Notes: a model not told the origin generated them from the letters alone. DNA of 16,937 bases from Paenibacillus_AA sp045062745 (GCF_045062745.1 NZ_JBJGED010000055.1:1-16937); one strand, 5' to 3'. Positions 7,402-14,490 are shown, numbered from the stretch's first letter. Numbers and translations: made by a program.

Positions 7402-8691
7402 ATGACTATCATTTCTGACGTTTACGCACGCGAAGTACTGGACTCCCGCGGGAATCCGACCGTTGAAGTGGAAGTATTCCTGGAGTCCGGCGGCAAGGGC
7501 CGGGCGATCGTTCCGTCCGGTGCGTCCACAGGCGCTTACGAAGCCGTAGAGCTTCGCGATGGCGACAAGAGCCGCTACTTGGGCAAAGGCGTTCTGAAAG
7601 CCGTTCAAAACGTAAACGAGATCATCGCTCCTGAAGTGATCGGCCTGGACGCGCTGGATCAAGTCGGCATCGACAACAAAATGATTCAGCTTGACGGCAC
7701 GCCGAACAAAGCCAAGCTGGGCGCGAACGCGATCCTGGCCGTATCGATCGCCGTAGCTCGTGCAGCGGCTGACGCTCTGGACCTTCCGCTCTATACTTAC
7801 CTCGGCGGCTTCAACGCGAAGCAATTGCCGGTGCCGATGATGAACATCATCAACGGCGGCGCGCATGCCGACAACAACGTAGACGTTCAAGAATTCATGG
7901 TCTTGCCCGTAGGAGCAGCTAACTTCGCAGAAGCGCTCCGCATCGGTGCAGAGATCTTCCATAACCTGAAGTCCGTATTGAAGGAAAAAGGCCTGAACAC
8001 CGCCGTAGGCGACGAAGGCGGCTTCGCTCCGAACCTGAGCTCCAACGAAGAAGCGATCACGACGATCATCGCCGCCATCGAGCGCGCAGGCTACAAGCCG
8101 GGCGTAGACGTGTTCCTCGGCATGGACGTAGCTTCCACCGAGTTCTTCAAGGACGGCAAGTACCACCTGGAAGGCGAAGGCAAGTCCCTCACTTCCGCGG
8201 AGTTCGTAGACTTCCTGACCGACTGGGTGAACAAGTACCCGATCATCAGCATCGAAGACGGCTGCGCCGAGGACGACTGGGAAGGCTGGAAGCTGCTGAC
8301 CGAGAAGCTGGGCGGCAAAGTCCAGCTCGTAGGCGACGACCTGTTCGTGACGAACACCGAGCGCCTGAGCCAAGGGATCGCCCAAGGCATCGGCAATTCG
8401 ATCCTCGTGAAGGTGAACCAAATCGGTACGCTGACCGAGACGTTCGACGCCATCGAAATGGCGAAGCGTGCAGGCTACACGGCCGTCATCTCCCACCGTT
8501 CCGGCGAGAGCGAAGACAGCACGATTGCCGACATCGCCGTCGCTACGAACGCAGGGCAGATCAAGACCGGCGCACCGTCCCGGACGGACCGCGTGGCGAA
8601 GTACAACCAATTGCTCCGCATCGAGGACGAACTGTCCAGCACGGCGCAATATGGCGGCAAGAAAGCTTTCTACAACCTGAAGAACCTGTAA
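7402..8691 (+). CDS. eno: Enolase (phosphopyruvate hydratase)
   Basis: Enolase dehydrates 2-phosphoglycerate to phosphoenolpyruvate, using two Mg ions. The 429-residue product has the usual bacterial length. Key motifs are DSRGNPTVEV near the N-terminus, the flexible loop SGASTGAYEA, GDEGGFAP (proton-transfer glutamate region), and the metal ligands in GMDVA, SIEDG and VGDD. The enolase signature ILVKVNQIGTLTET includes the catalytic lysine, and SHRSGESED follows. A GAAGGAGTG ribosome binding site precedes the ATG by about 11 nt. It is the last enzyme gene of the operon, 88 nt after gpmI. Codon use shifts towards the gapA pattern, fitting high expression. No hairpin plus T-run is visible directly after the stop, so transcripts may run on into the next gene. 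Confidence 0.98.
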   Translation: MTIISDVYAREVLDSRGNPTVEVEVFLESGGKGRAIVPSGASTGAYEAVELRDGDKSRYLGKGVLKAVQNVNEIIAPEVIGLDALDQVGIDNKMIQLDGTPNKAKLGANAILAVSIAVARAAADALDLPLYTYLGGFNAKQLPVPMMNIINGGAHADNNVDVQEFMVLPVGAANFAEALRIGAEIFHNLKSVLKEKGLNTAVGDEGGFAPNLSSNEEAITTIIAAIERAGYKPGVDVFLGMDVASTEFFKDGKYHLEGEGKSLTSAEFVDFLTDWVNKYPIISIEDGCAEDDWEGWKLLTEKLGGKVQLVGDDLFVTNTERLSQGIAQGIGNSILVKVNQIGTLTETFDAIEMAKRAGYTAVISHRSGESEDSTIADIAVATNAGQIKTGAPSRTDRVAKYNQLLRIEDELSSTAQYGGKKAFYNLKNL

Positions 8692-8790
8692 GCTTGTACC
8701 TGAAAATCTAGAGTCTCCGCAAAGCAGCATACGATTCAGCTTGGATGATTCGCGTGCGCTTTGTGGGGAATTGGAGAGGAGGGGATAACA

Positions 8791-9543
8791 ATGAACCGTT
8801 GGCTGGTGACGATAGTGCTCCTGATCGGGTCCGCCATTCTGAATCATTGGATCCCGTTCTCTTCTTTTTTTCGCAACCTCGATACGATGGTCCATGAATT
8901 CGGGCACGCCCTGGCGACCCTGCTCGTCTCGGGACGTGTGCAGAGTATCTCGCTATTCGCCAATCACAGCGGGGTGACCTATTCCCTTATTACGGCGGGT
9001 TGGAGGGTCGTACCGGTGTCACTAGCCGGCTATGTAACCGCGTCGCTGTTCTCCGTCTACCTGTTCTACACCTACAGCCGGGGGCGGCTCGGGCAAGGCC
9101 TGCTCGTCTGCTCCATCATCGCCGCGATCTGTCTCCTGCTCTTCGTCCGCAACAGCTTCGGCATGGCCTGGATCGCCGGCTTTATGGTCGTGAATGCGGT
9201 CATGATGCTTTTGCCGATTCGGTGGCTTCAGAAGGGCTACTACTTACTGGTCGCTTTCGTGTCGTTGGAGGAATCCGTGGTGGGGCCGATCGGGCTGACG
9301 GTCATGGCGCTGAACAATCCGGCTCAGGCGGGCGATGCTACAGGGCTCCAGGCGGCAACGGGCGTTCCGGCGGCGGCGTGGGGGCTCGCGTTCTCCATCG
9401 TGGCGCTGCTGTGCGCGCGGTCGGCGATCGGGCACTTCCTGGGCAGGCGGGGGCGTCGAGGGCGGTCGCGCCGGGCAGGCGGCTCCAGACCGGGATATGG
9501 CGGACCGGGTCAGCCGTCGGTGGAACGATTTCGCATCGACTAG
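8791..9543 (+). CDS. M50B-like membrane metallopeptidase family protein
   Basis: This 250-residue polytopic membrane protein carries a zinc-protease motif, HEFGHAL (about residues 33-39), shortly after a first hydrophobic segment. Four or five further hydrophobic stretches follow. Late in the sequence, GDATGLQAATGVPAAAW resembles the conserved aspartate-containing segment of the Peptidase_M50B-like family (HExxH plus a distant Asp). The last 45 residues are hydrophilic and strongly basic (RRGRRGRSRR), probably cytoplasmic. The ATG at 8791 is chosen because GAGAGGAGGGG ends 6 nt upstream; an in-frame TTG at 8761 would include that site in the coding region. It lies between eno and secG, where it has no obvious functional tie. 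Substrate and activity are unknown; it may be an inactive relative. Confidence 0.8.
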   Translation: MNRWLVTIVLLIGSAILNHWIPFSSFFRNLDTMVHEFGHALATLLVSGRVQSISLFANHSGVTYSLITAGWRVVPVSLAGYVTASLFSVYLFYTYSRGRLGQGLLVCSIIAAICLLLFVRNSFGMAWIAGFMVVNAVMMLLPIRWLQKGYYLLVAFVSLEESVVGPIGLTVMALNNPAQAGDATGLQAATGVPAAAWGLAFSIVALLCARSAIGHFLGRRGRRGRSRRAGGSRPGYGGPGQPSVERFRID

Positions 9544-9585
9544 CCGATTCTGGATGCGCTTAGGTGCAGCTGACTCTAGGCTTGG

Positions 9586-9614
9586 TTGTATTGCGCGGTG
9601 GGGTATGGTATAAT
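9586..9614 (+). promoter_or_regulatory. Strong promoter of secG
   Basis: TTGTAT (9586-9591) and a perfect TATAAT (9609-9614) are spaced 17 bp apart, with a TGG extension just before the -10 box. The predicted start near 9621 gives a leader of about 50 nt to secG. Confidence 0.85.
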
Positions 9615-9671
9615 GAGTTTTGCTGTACCACAACGTACGTGATCGTTTGAGTTTTAGGAGGATGGTTGTTC

Positions 9672-9902
9672 GTGCTTATTTTGTTCAAGATCTTGCTCAT
9701 TATCGCTTCGATCGGGCTGATTGCCGTTGTTTTGCTGCAAAAAGGGAAGAGCGCAGGGTTGTCCGGAGCGATCTCCGGGGGCGCGGAGCATTTGTTCGGG
9801 AAGACGAAGGCTCGCGGGCTCGACTTGTTCCTGCAGCGCATGACGATTGGATTTGCCGTATCGTTCTTTATTTTGTCGCTCGTGGTAGCGTACATTGTAT
9901 AA
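9672..9902 (+). CDS. secG: Preprotein translocase subunit SecG
   Basis: SecG is the small non-essential partner of SecYE that eases protein export through the Sec channel. The 76-residue product has two membrane helices (about residues 3-20 and 52-74) joined by the highly conserved cytoplasmic segment LLQKGKSAGLSGAISGGAEH, then LFGKTKARG, which identifies the family. The GTG start at 9672 lies 10 nt after AGGAGG; an in-frame TTG at 9666 would lie only 4 nt after it and add two residues, so the exact start is uncertain. It is bounded by its own promoter and an intrinsic terminator, so it is probably mostly monocistronic. The order eno...secG...rnr-smpB-ssrA matches B. subtilis, except that the esterase gene found there between secG and rnr is absent. 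Confidence 0.95.
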   Translation: MLILFKILLIIASIGLIAVVLLQKGKSAGLSGAISGGAEHLFGKTKARGLDLFLQRMTIGFAVSFFILSLVVAYIV

Positions 9903-9928
9903 CCTTGATCGTGACTTATGCTGACGCG

Positions 9929-9956
9929 CAGCAGAGGCTTTCCTCTGCTGTTTTTT
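9929..9956 (+). terminator. Intrinsic terminator of secG
   Basis: A 9-bp perfect stem (CAGCAGAGG at 9929-9937 with CCTCTGCTG at 9942-9950), a CTTT loop and a run of six T (9951-9956) follow the secG stop. rnr begins 64 nt later without a clear consensus promoter in between, so rnr may depend on partial read-through or a weak promoter. Confidence 0.92.
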
Positions 9957-10020
9957 GTTATGTTTGGCCCATTATCGGTTAATACTAGGGTAAGGACTGC
10001 AAGTTGGGGAAGGGGATCAT

Positions 10021-12669
10021 ATGATTACAGCCGAGCAATTATTGGAATTCGTAAGAGAGCAAGCGTATAAGCCGATGACGTATCAGGAGCTCGCCCACCA
10101 TTTCGAGGTGGAAGACGCCGATGATTATAAAGCGTTTCTGAAGCTGCTGAATCAGTTGGAGCACGAAGGGGCGATCATTCGCACGCGGACCGAACGCTAT
10201 GGCGTGCCGGAGCGGATGAATCTGCTGCGGGGCAAGCTGCAGGCGCATGCCAAGGGCTTCGGCTTCCTGCTGCCGGAGGAGCCCGGGCATCCGGATGTGT
10301 ACATACATGCTAACGATATGAACGGGGCGATGAACGGGGATATCATCCTCGTGCGGCTCACGTCCAAGAGCGCGGCCGGCGGCCGGCTGGAAGGGGAAGT
10401 GGCCCGCGTCGTCACCCGCGCGAATACGCGGATCGTTGGGACGCTGCAGAGCTTCGAGACGTATGCGTTCGTCATTCCGGACGACAAGCGGATCGTGAAG
10501 GACATCTTCGTGCCCTCGCATGCGTTCGAAGGGGCCGTCGATGGGCAGAAGGTCGTCGTCGACATCGTGACGTATCCGACAGGCCGGGCGGCGGCCGAAG
10601 GTAAGGTCGTGGAGATTCTCGGGCATAAAGACGACCCGGGTGTCGACATCCTGTCCATTATCCGCAAATACCAGCTGCCCGAAGCGTTCTCCGACGCCGT
10701 GATGGCCGAAGCCGAAGCCGCCCCGGATACGATCCGGGAGGAGGAGCTGGCCGGACGCCGCGATCTGCGCGGCAAGACGATCGTAACGATCGACGGGGAA
10801 GACGCCAAGGACCTCGACGACGCCGTGAACGTGGAGCGGCTGCCGAACGGCAACTACTTGCTGGGCGTCCACATCGCCGACGTCAGCTATTATGTGCGCG
10901 AGAACTCGGAGCTGGACAAAGAAGCCTACAACCGCGGGTGCAGCGTGTATCTCGTCGACCGCGTCATCCCGATGCTGCCGCATCGGCTGTCGAACGGCAT
11001 CTGTAGCTTGAACCCGCAGGTCGACCGGCTGACCATGTCTTGCGAGATGGAGCTCGATGCGCAGGCGAATGTGGTGCGGCACGATATTTTCACCAGCGTG
11101 ATCAAGACGAAGGAACGGATGACGTACACCAACGTGCGCAAAATCCTCGTCGATCAGGAGCCCGAGCTTATGGAGCGCTACTCCGGGCTGGTCGATACGT
11201 TCCAACTGATGGAGGAGCTCGCGATGAAGCTGCGCGGGCGGCGGATCAAGCGGGGGGCGATCGACTTCGACTTCCAGGAGTCGAAGGTCATCGTCGACGA
11301 GAACGGCAAGCCGATCGACATCATCAAGCGCGAGCGGTCTATCGCGGAGATGATCATCGAGGAATTCATGCTCGTGGCGAACGAGACCGTGGCGGAGCAC
11401 TTCCACTGGCTGAAGGTGCCGTTCCTGTACCGGATTCACGAGGACCCGGACAGCGAGAAGCTCATGCACTTCATGGAGTTCATCACGAACTTCGGGTACA
11501 AGGTGCGGGGCGGCAAAGGCAATACGGTGCATCCGAGGGCGCTGCAGTCGCTCTTGGAGGAGATTAAGGGCACTAAGGAACAGACCGTCATCGCGACCGT
11601 CATGCTGCGCTCGATGAAGCAGGCGAAGTACGATCCGAACAGCCTGGGCCACTTCGGCCTGGCCGCGGAGTTCTACTCGCACTTCACGTCGCCGATCCGG
11701 CGCTATCCGGACCTGATCATCCATCGCGTCATCCGCGAGGTGCTCGAGAACGGAGGCTCGCTGAGCGATCAGCGGTACGAGTACTTGTCGAGCCGGATGC
11801 CGGACTATGCGCTCCAGTCGTCCGACCGCGAGCGGCTCGCCGTCGACGCCGAGCGGGACACGGATGCGCTGAAGAAGGCCGAATTCATGCTCGACAAGGT
11901 CGGCGAGGAATTCGAGGGCATCATCAGCAGCGTGACGAGCTTCGGCATGTTCATCGAGCTGGACAACACCGTCGAGGGGTTGATCCGGCTCAGCGACCTG
12001 CATGATGATTACTATCATCATCATGAGATGCAGCATGCGCTCGTCGGCGAGCGCACGTCCAAGATCTATCGCATCGGCGACGAAGTGAAGGTGCGCGTGG
12101 CGCGCGTCAATATGGACGAGCACACCATCGATTTCGAGATGGTGGACATGAAGCCGCGCCAGAAGTTCTTCGGCGCCGGAGGCGCTGGCGGCCGCCGCAG
12201 CGGTGGTGGGCGCCGCGACGAAGGCGCAGGCGGGCGCGGCCAGCGCGGCAAGCGCGGGGGCCGCTCCGGCGAGCCGGCGGCGAGCGGCCGCGGCGGTGAG
12301 CGGCGCGAGGCCGCAGGCGCAGGCGGCGGTGCCGCTGCAGGCGGGCGACGCGGCGGCGCTAGCGCGCGCCCGGGCAAGCGCGAGCGCGAGCGCCGCGGGC
12401 CGGCCGGCGACGGCGGCACAGCCGCCGGCATCGGCCTGCCGCCGGTCGGCGACGCCGGCGAGCGCGGCCCCGCCGTCGTGTGGCCGGACCGCGGCCCACG
12501 CAGCCGCTCCGGCGCGAGCGCCGGCAGCGCCAACGGCGGCGGGCCGGGCAAGCGCCGCAAGGGCGGCTCGCGCGGCGGTGCGGGCGCTGCGGCCGGCGGG
12601 TCCGGCGGCGGCGACGCCGGCAAGGCGATGCGCAGCTTCGCACGCAAGGCGAGCAAGCGGAAAAAATAA
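10021..12669 (+). CDS. rnr: Ribonuclease R
   Basis: RNase R is a processive 3'-5' exoribonuclease that degrades structured RNA and, with tmRNA-SmpB, non-stop mRNA. The 882-residue product shows an N-terminal winged-helix region (1-65), two cold-shock-like domains (about 66-200), the RNB catalytic domain (about 245-570), an S1 domain (about 625-710), and a long tail. The catalytic aspartates sit in VTIDGEDAKDLDDAV: Asp258, Asp264, Asp266 and Asp267, which align with E. coli Asp272, 278, 280 and 281. From about residue 712 to 870 the protein is almost entirely Gly, Ala, Arg and Ser, encoded by extremely GC-rich DNA, and it ends in a basic SFARKASKRKK. That tail is probably disordered and may bind RNA, ribosomes or tmRNA. 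The gene precedes smpB by 91 nt. Confidence 0.97.
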   Translation: MITAEQLLEFVREQAYKPMTYQELAHHFEVEDADDYKAFLKLLNQLEHEGAIIRTRTERYGVPERMNLLRGKLQAHAKGFGFLLPEEPGHPDVYIHANDMNGAMNGDIILVRLTSKSAAGGRLEGEVARVVTRANTRIVGTLQSFETYAFVIPDDKRIVKDIFVPSHAFEGAVDGQKVVVDIVTYPTGRAAAEGKVVEILGHKDDPGVDILSIIRKYQLPEAFSDAVMAEAEAAPDTIREEELAGRRDLRGKTIVTIDGEDAKDLDDAVNVERLPNGNYLLGVHIADVSYYVRENSELDKEAYNRGCSVYLVDRVIPMLPHRLSNGICSLNPQVDRLTMSCEMELDAQANVVRHDIFTSVIKTKERMTYTNVRKILVDQEPELMERYSGLVDTFQLMEELAMKLRGRRIKRGAIDFDFQESKVIVDENGKPIDIIKRERSIAEMIIEEFMLVANETVAEHFHWLKVPFLYRIHEDPDSEKLMHFMEFITNFGYKVRGGKGNTVHPRALQSLLEEIKGTKEQTVIATVMLRSMKQAKYDPNSLGHFGLAAEFYSHFTSPIRRYPDLIIHRVIREVLENGGSLSDQRYEYLSSRMPDYALQSSDRERLAVDAERDTDALKKAEFMLDKVGEEFEGIISSVTSFGMFIELDNTVEGLIRLSDLHDDYYHHHEMQHALVGERTSKIYRIGDEVKVRVARVNMDEHTIDFEMVDMKPRQKFFGAGGAGGRRSGGGRRDEGAGGRGQRGKRGGRSGEPAASGRGGERREAAGAGGGAAAGGRRGGASARPGKRERERRGPAGDGGTAAGIGLPPVGDAGERGPAVVWPDRGPRSRSGASAGSANGGGPGKRRKGGSRGGAGAAAGGSGGGDAGKAMRSFARKASKRKK

Positions 12670-12760
12670 CTATACTCACCCGGCTCCATTGCTTTCTCCG
12701 CATGGAGTTGATACAATTAACTCCTGACCGTTTGGAACGTTTGTTGAAGGGGTGATTGGC

Positions 12761-13240
12761 ATGGGCAAGAAGAGCGAGGGCAAGCAGCTCGCCCAGAATA
12801 AGAAAGCTTCCCATGACTATTTCATCGAGGATACGTACGAGGCCGGTATGGTGCTGACCGGGACGGAGATCAAGTCCATCCGCATGGGCAAGGCAAACAT
12901 CTCGGACAGCTTCTGTACTATTCGGAACGGAGAGGCGTTCGTGCACAACATGCACATCAGCCCGTTCGAGCAGGGCGGCCGGCACAATCCGACGGATCCT
13001 ACGCGAGCGCGCAAGCTGTTGCTGCACAAAGAGCAGATCAGCAAGCTGATCGGGACGACCAAGCAGCAGGGCTACGCGCTCGTGCCGCTCAAGATCTACG
13101 TGCGCAATGGCTACGCCAAACTGCTCATCGGCATCGGCCGAGGCAAGAAGCAGTACGACAAGCGCGAGACCGAGGCAAAGCGCGATGCACAGCGCGACAT
13201 TCAGCGCGCTCTTCGCGAGAAGCAGAAGGTCGCCAAATAA
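12761..13240 (+). CDS. smpB: SsrA-binding protein SmpB
   Basis: SmpB binds the tRNA-like domain of tmRNA and delivers it to stalled ribosomes for trans-translation. The 159-residue product matches the family length. Conserved stretches include AQNKKASHDYFIEDTYEAG, LTGTEIKSIR, HNMHISPFEQG, TRARKLLLHK, GYALVPLKIYVRNG and GKKQYDKR, followed by a basic, helical C-terminal tail that in the family reaches into the decoding centre. The ATG at 12761 is chosen because AAGGGGTGA (12747-12755) sits 5 nt upstream; an in-frame GTG at 12752 would overlap that site. It follows rnr and precedes ssrA by about 220 nt, so both partners of ribosome rescue are adjacent. Confidence 0.97.
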   Translation: MGKKSEGKQLAQNKKASHDYFIEDTYEAGMVLTGTEIKSIRMGKANISDSFCTIRNGEAFVHNMHISPFEQGGRHNPTDPTRARKLLLHKEQISKLIGTTKQQGYALVPLKIYVRNGYAKLLIGIGRGKKQYDKRETEAKRDAQRDIQRALREKQKVAK

Positions 13241-13323
13241 TAGCGCTTTCGGTGGCATCTGGCAGGCTTGACAATTTGGGCCTCGACTCCCAAAAACCAC
13301 ATCCCCATAAGGGTTGGTTCATG

Positions 13324-13332
13324 TGGTATACT
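13324..13332 (+). promoter_or_regulatory. Extended -10 promoter between smpB and ssrA
   Basis: TGGTATACT (TG at 13324-13325, TATACT at 13327-13332) is a good extended -10 element; no convincing -35 box lies 16-18 bp upstream. The predicted start is near 13339. It is the best promoter candidate for ssrA, but two hairpins with T-tracts lie between it and the mature tmRNA 5' end. Confidence 0.55.
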
Positions 13333-13338
13333 GAAAGT

Positions 13339-13376
13339 GCAACGAGTCATCTAGACCTTGTTGCTAACCTTTTTTT
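13339..13376 (+). other. Terminator-like hairpin at the predicted transcript start
   Basis: GCAACGAG (13339-13346) pairs with CTTGTTGC (13357-13364) with one mismatch. After 5 nt a run of seven T (13370-13376) and then more pyrimidines follow. The stem is weak and the T-run is offset, so it is only a possible pause site or attenuator. Confidence 0.35.
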
Positions 13377-13396
13377 CTTCTTCTCCATCTGATTGG

Positions 13397-13436
13397 GTTC
13401 CTTTCCCAGAGTGGAAGCTGGGGAAGGAACATTTTT
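13397..13436 (+). terminator. Intrinsic terminator between smpB and ssrA
   Basis: A 13-bp stem with one G-T wobble (13397-13409 with 13418-13430), an 8-nt loop and ATTTTT (13431-13436) form a strong Rho-independent terminator. It lies about 160 nt past the smpB stop and ends only 27 nt before ssrA. It can end the rnr-smpB transcript, or a short RNA of about 100 nt that starts at the promoter near 13330. Confidence 0.75.
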
Positions 13437-13463
13437 CTGACTTCCGGCAACACCTTCTAACTT

Positions 13464-13826
13464 GGGGGCGTTTTTGGATTCGACGGGGATAGTTCGAGCA
13501 TCGATTGCGGGTAGTGGGGACGCGTCCACTCTAAAACGCTAAAGCCAATTAAATGGCAACCAACAACCAAAACTCGCTCTCGCAGCTTAATAACCTGTGA
13601 CGCGGCTTCTACCTCGCATCGCCCATGTGCTAGGATAGGGGCTCAACTTTAGTGGGATACGCCGCTCGGTCTCCGCCTGGGGTCGACGGAAGAAGATAAT
13701 CAGGCTGACCCAACGCGTAGTCGGTTACGGGACGACGCTCGGGTGACATCAATACCGTGACTACACCCGTAGAAGTCGGTGTGGCGTTATCTTCGGACAG
13801 GGGTTCAACTCCCCTCGCCTCCACCA
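13464..13826 (+). ncRNA. ssrA: Transfer-messenger RNA (tmRNA)
   Basis: tmRNA rescues stalled ribosomes by acting first as alanyl-tRNA and then as mRNA for a degradation tag. The 363-nt gene starts with GGGGGCG (13464-13470), which pairs with CGCCTCC (13816-13822, one G-U wobble), then a discriminator A and encoded CCA (13824-13826). The T arm is AGGGG-TTCAACT-CCCCT. The 5' segment GGATTCGACGGGGATAG is typical. The tag frame runs from the GGC resume codon at 13555 to TAA-TAA at 13588-13593 and encodes GNQQPKLALAA, which with the tRNA-borne Ala gives AGNQQPKLALAA. The LALAA ending is the usual protease-recognition end. The gene is followed by a strong terminator and preceded by smpB. Confidence 0.97.
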
Positions 13827-13828
13827 TG

Positions 13829-13858
13829 AAAAACCCGGCCGCACGAGGCCGGGTTTTT
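13829..13858 (+). terminator. Intrinsic terminator of ssrA
   Basis: A perfect 12-bp stem (AAAAACCCGGCC at 13829-13840 with GGCCGGGTTTTT at 13847-13858) around a GCACGA loop begins 2 nt after the tmRNA CCA. The T-run is part of the descending stem. Confidence 0.95.
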
Positions 13859-13883
13859 GCATGTGTGGCGAACTTGGGGAGGC

Positions 13884-13921
13884 GAACCCCGGCAGGGGGT
13901 TCAGTCCCGCGCACCACCATG
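13884..13921 (+). other. Degenerate ssrA/tRNA 3'-end-like sequence
   Basis: AGGGGGTTCAGTCCC (from 13894) and then CCACCATG (13914-13921) mirror the tmRNA 3' end (AGGGGTTCAACTCCCC from 13799 and CCACCATG at 13821-13828), with similar internal distance (20 versus 22 nt). A GAACCCC/GGGGTTC hairpin (13884-13890 with 13896-13902) overlaps it. The T arm does not fold properly and no complete tRNA body precedes it, so it is not a functional tRNA. It may be the scar of an element that integrated at the ssrA 3' end, or a decayed tRNA tail. Confidence 0.45.
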
Positions 13922-13922
13922 T

Positions 13923-13954
13923 AAATCCACTACCGCAATAGGTGGTGGATTTTT
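13923..13954 (+). terminator. Second terminator-like hairpin downstream of ssrA
   Basis: AAATCCACTACC (13923-13934) pairs with GGTGGTGGATTT (13941-13952) with one G-U wobble around GCAATA, and TT follows directly. It repeats the order seen at ssrA: CCACCATG, then a terminator hairpin. Confidence 0.75.
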
Positions 13955-14008
13955 GCTTTTTTCTCAGGATCGACCTGCAAGAAGAAGAGTAGTTGCATCC
14001 CATCAAAG

Positions 14009-14028
14009 GAATCCTAGGCACAGGATTC
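14009..14028 (+). other. Small inverted repeat upstream of the HNH gene
   Basis: GAATCCT (14009-14015) and AGGATTC (14022-14028) form a perfect 7-bp stem around AGGCAC, followed by GTTTAATAAT. It is too weak to call a terminator and could be an operator or part of the HNH gene leader. No clear promoter for the HNH gene was found. Confidence 0.3.
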
Positions 14029-14082
14029 GTTTAATAATGAGTTACAATCCTTGATACTACCCCATTCGAGAGGCGATGGACG

Positions 14083-14490
14083 ATGATCAATGTTCTCAAT
14101 GTGGATGGCCAAAAACTCACCCCATGTGTGCTTGACCGAGCTTGGAGGGAAGTGAATAGGGCCCGTGCCATATGGATAGACGAGCAGACCATCCAATTAC
14201 TATACAACCCATTTTTATTTCGTGACTATCGAAAAGCTGCACTGAAGCGGGATCATTACACATGTTTGTGGTGCGGACGTCCCGGAACGACAGTCGATCA
14301 TATCATCCCCGCCAGCAAAGGCGGCTCGGATCTGCCCCAAAACCTACTGGCGGCTTGCATGGAGTGCAACACGAAGCGTGGAAGCCGTTCAGCGTTCTCC
14401 TATTTTAGAGGAAAAGTATTTTCGGTGCCGAAAAGGATGAAGGTATTTTATCGTATCCTGAAAGCTTACTATCACCATCAAGTGAACTGA
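14083..14490 (+). CDS. HNH endonuclease family protein
   Basis: This 135-residue protein has a C-terminal HNH zinc-finger nuclease domain. It shows a CLWC knuckle (Cys61 and Cys64), the catalytic VDHIIP (Asp72-His73), SKGGSDLPQNLL with Asn87, and ACMECN (Cys92, Cys95, Asn96), in the usual order and spacing. The N-terminal 50 residues (VLNVDGQKLTP...AWREVNRARAIWID) match the layout of a widespread bacterial HNH family in which a short domain precedes the nuclease. The ATG at 14083 follows GAGAGG by 9 nt. The gene stands alone, just past the ssrA scar, and its base composition looks less GC-rich than the housekeeping genes. The target is unknown: it could be a solitary or phage-derived nuclease, or part of a lost element. 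No intron, intein, methylase or terminase gene is seen nearby. Confidence 0.85.
   Translation: MINVLNVDGQKLTPCVLDRAWREVNRARAIWIDEQTIQLLYNPFLFRDYRKAALKRDHYTCLWCGRPGTTVDHIIPASKGGSDLPQNLLAACMECNTKRGSRSAFSYFRGKVFSVPKRMKVFYRILKAYYHHQVN

Noticed and set aside
8692..8790. Terminator after eno
   Set aside because: Only a 6-bp CAAAGC/GCTTTG pairing with a large loop and no T-run was found, which does not make a terminator.
12203..12727. Ala-rich plus-strand open frame overlapping the rnr tail
   Set aside because: It is out of frame with rnr within extremely GC-rich low-complexity DNA where stop codons are rare. The rnr frame ends in the basic SFARKASKRKK typical of the family, so the rnr frame is preferred.
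13268..13273. Perfect TTGACA downstream of smpB
   Set aside because: No -10-like hexamer lies 16-18 bp further on (the sequence there is CAAAAA), so it does not form a promoter with the TATACT at 13327, which is 53 bp away.
13630..14021. Minus-strand small proteins containing GVEPLSEDN / GELNPCPK-like stretches
   Set aside because: These are antisense translations of the tmRNA 3' end and the adjacent tRNA-like sequence, a known type of false gene call.
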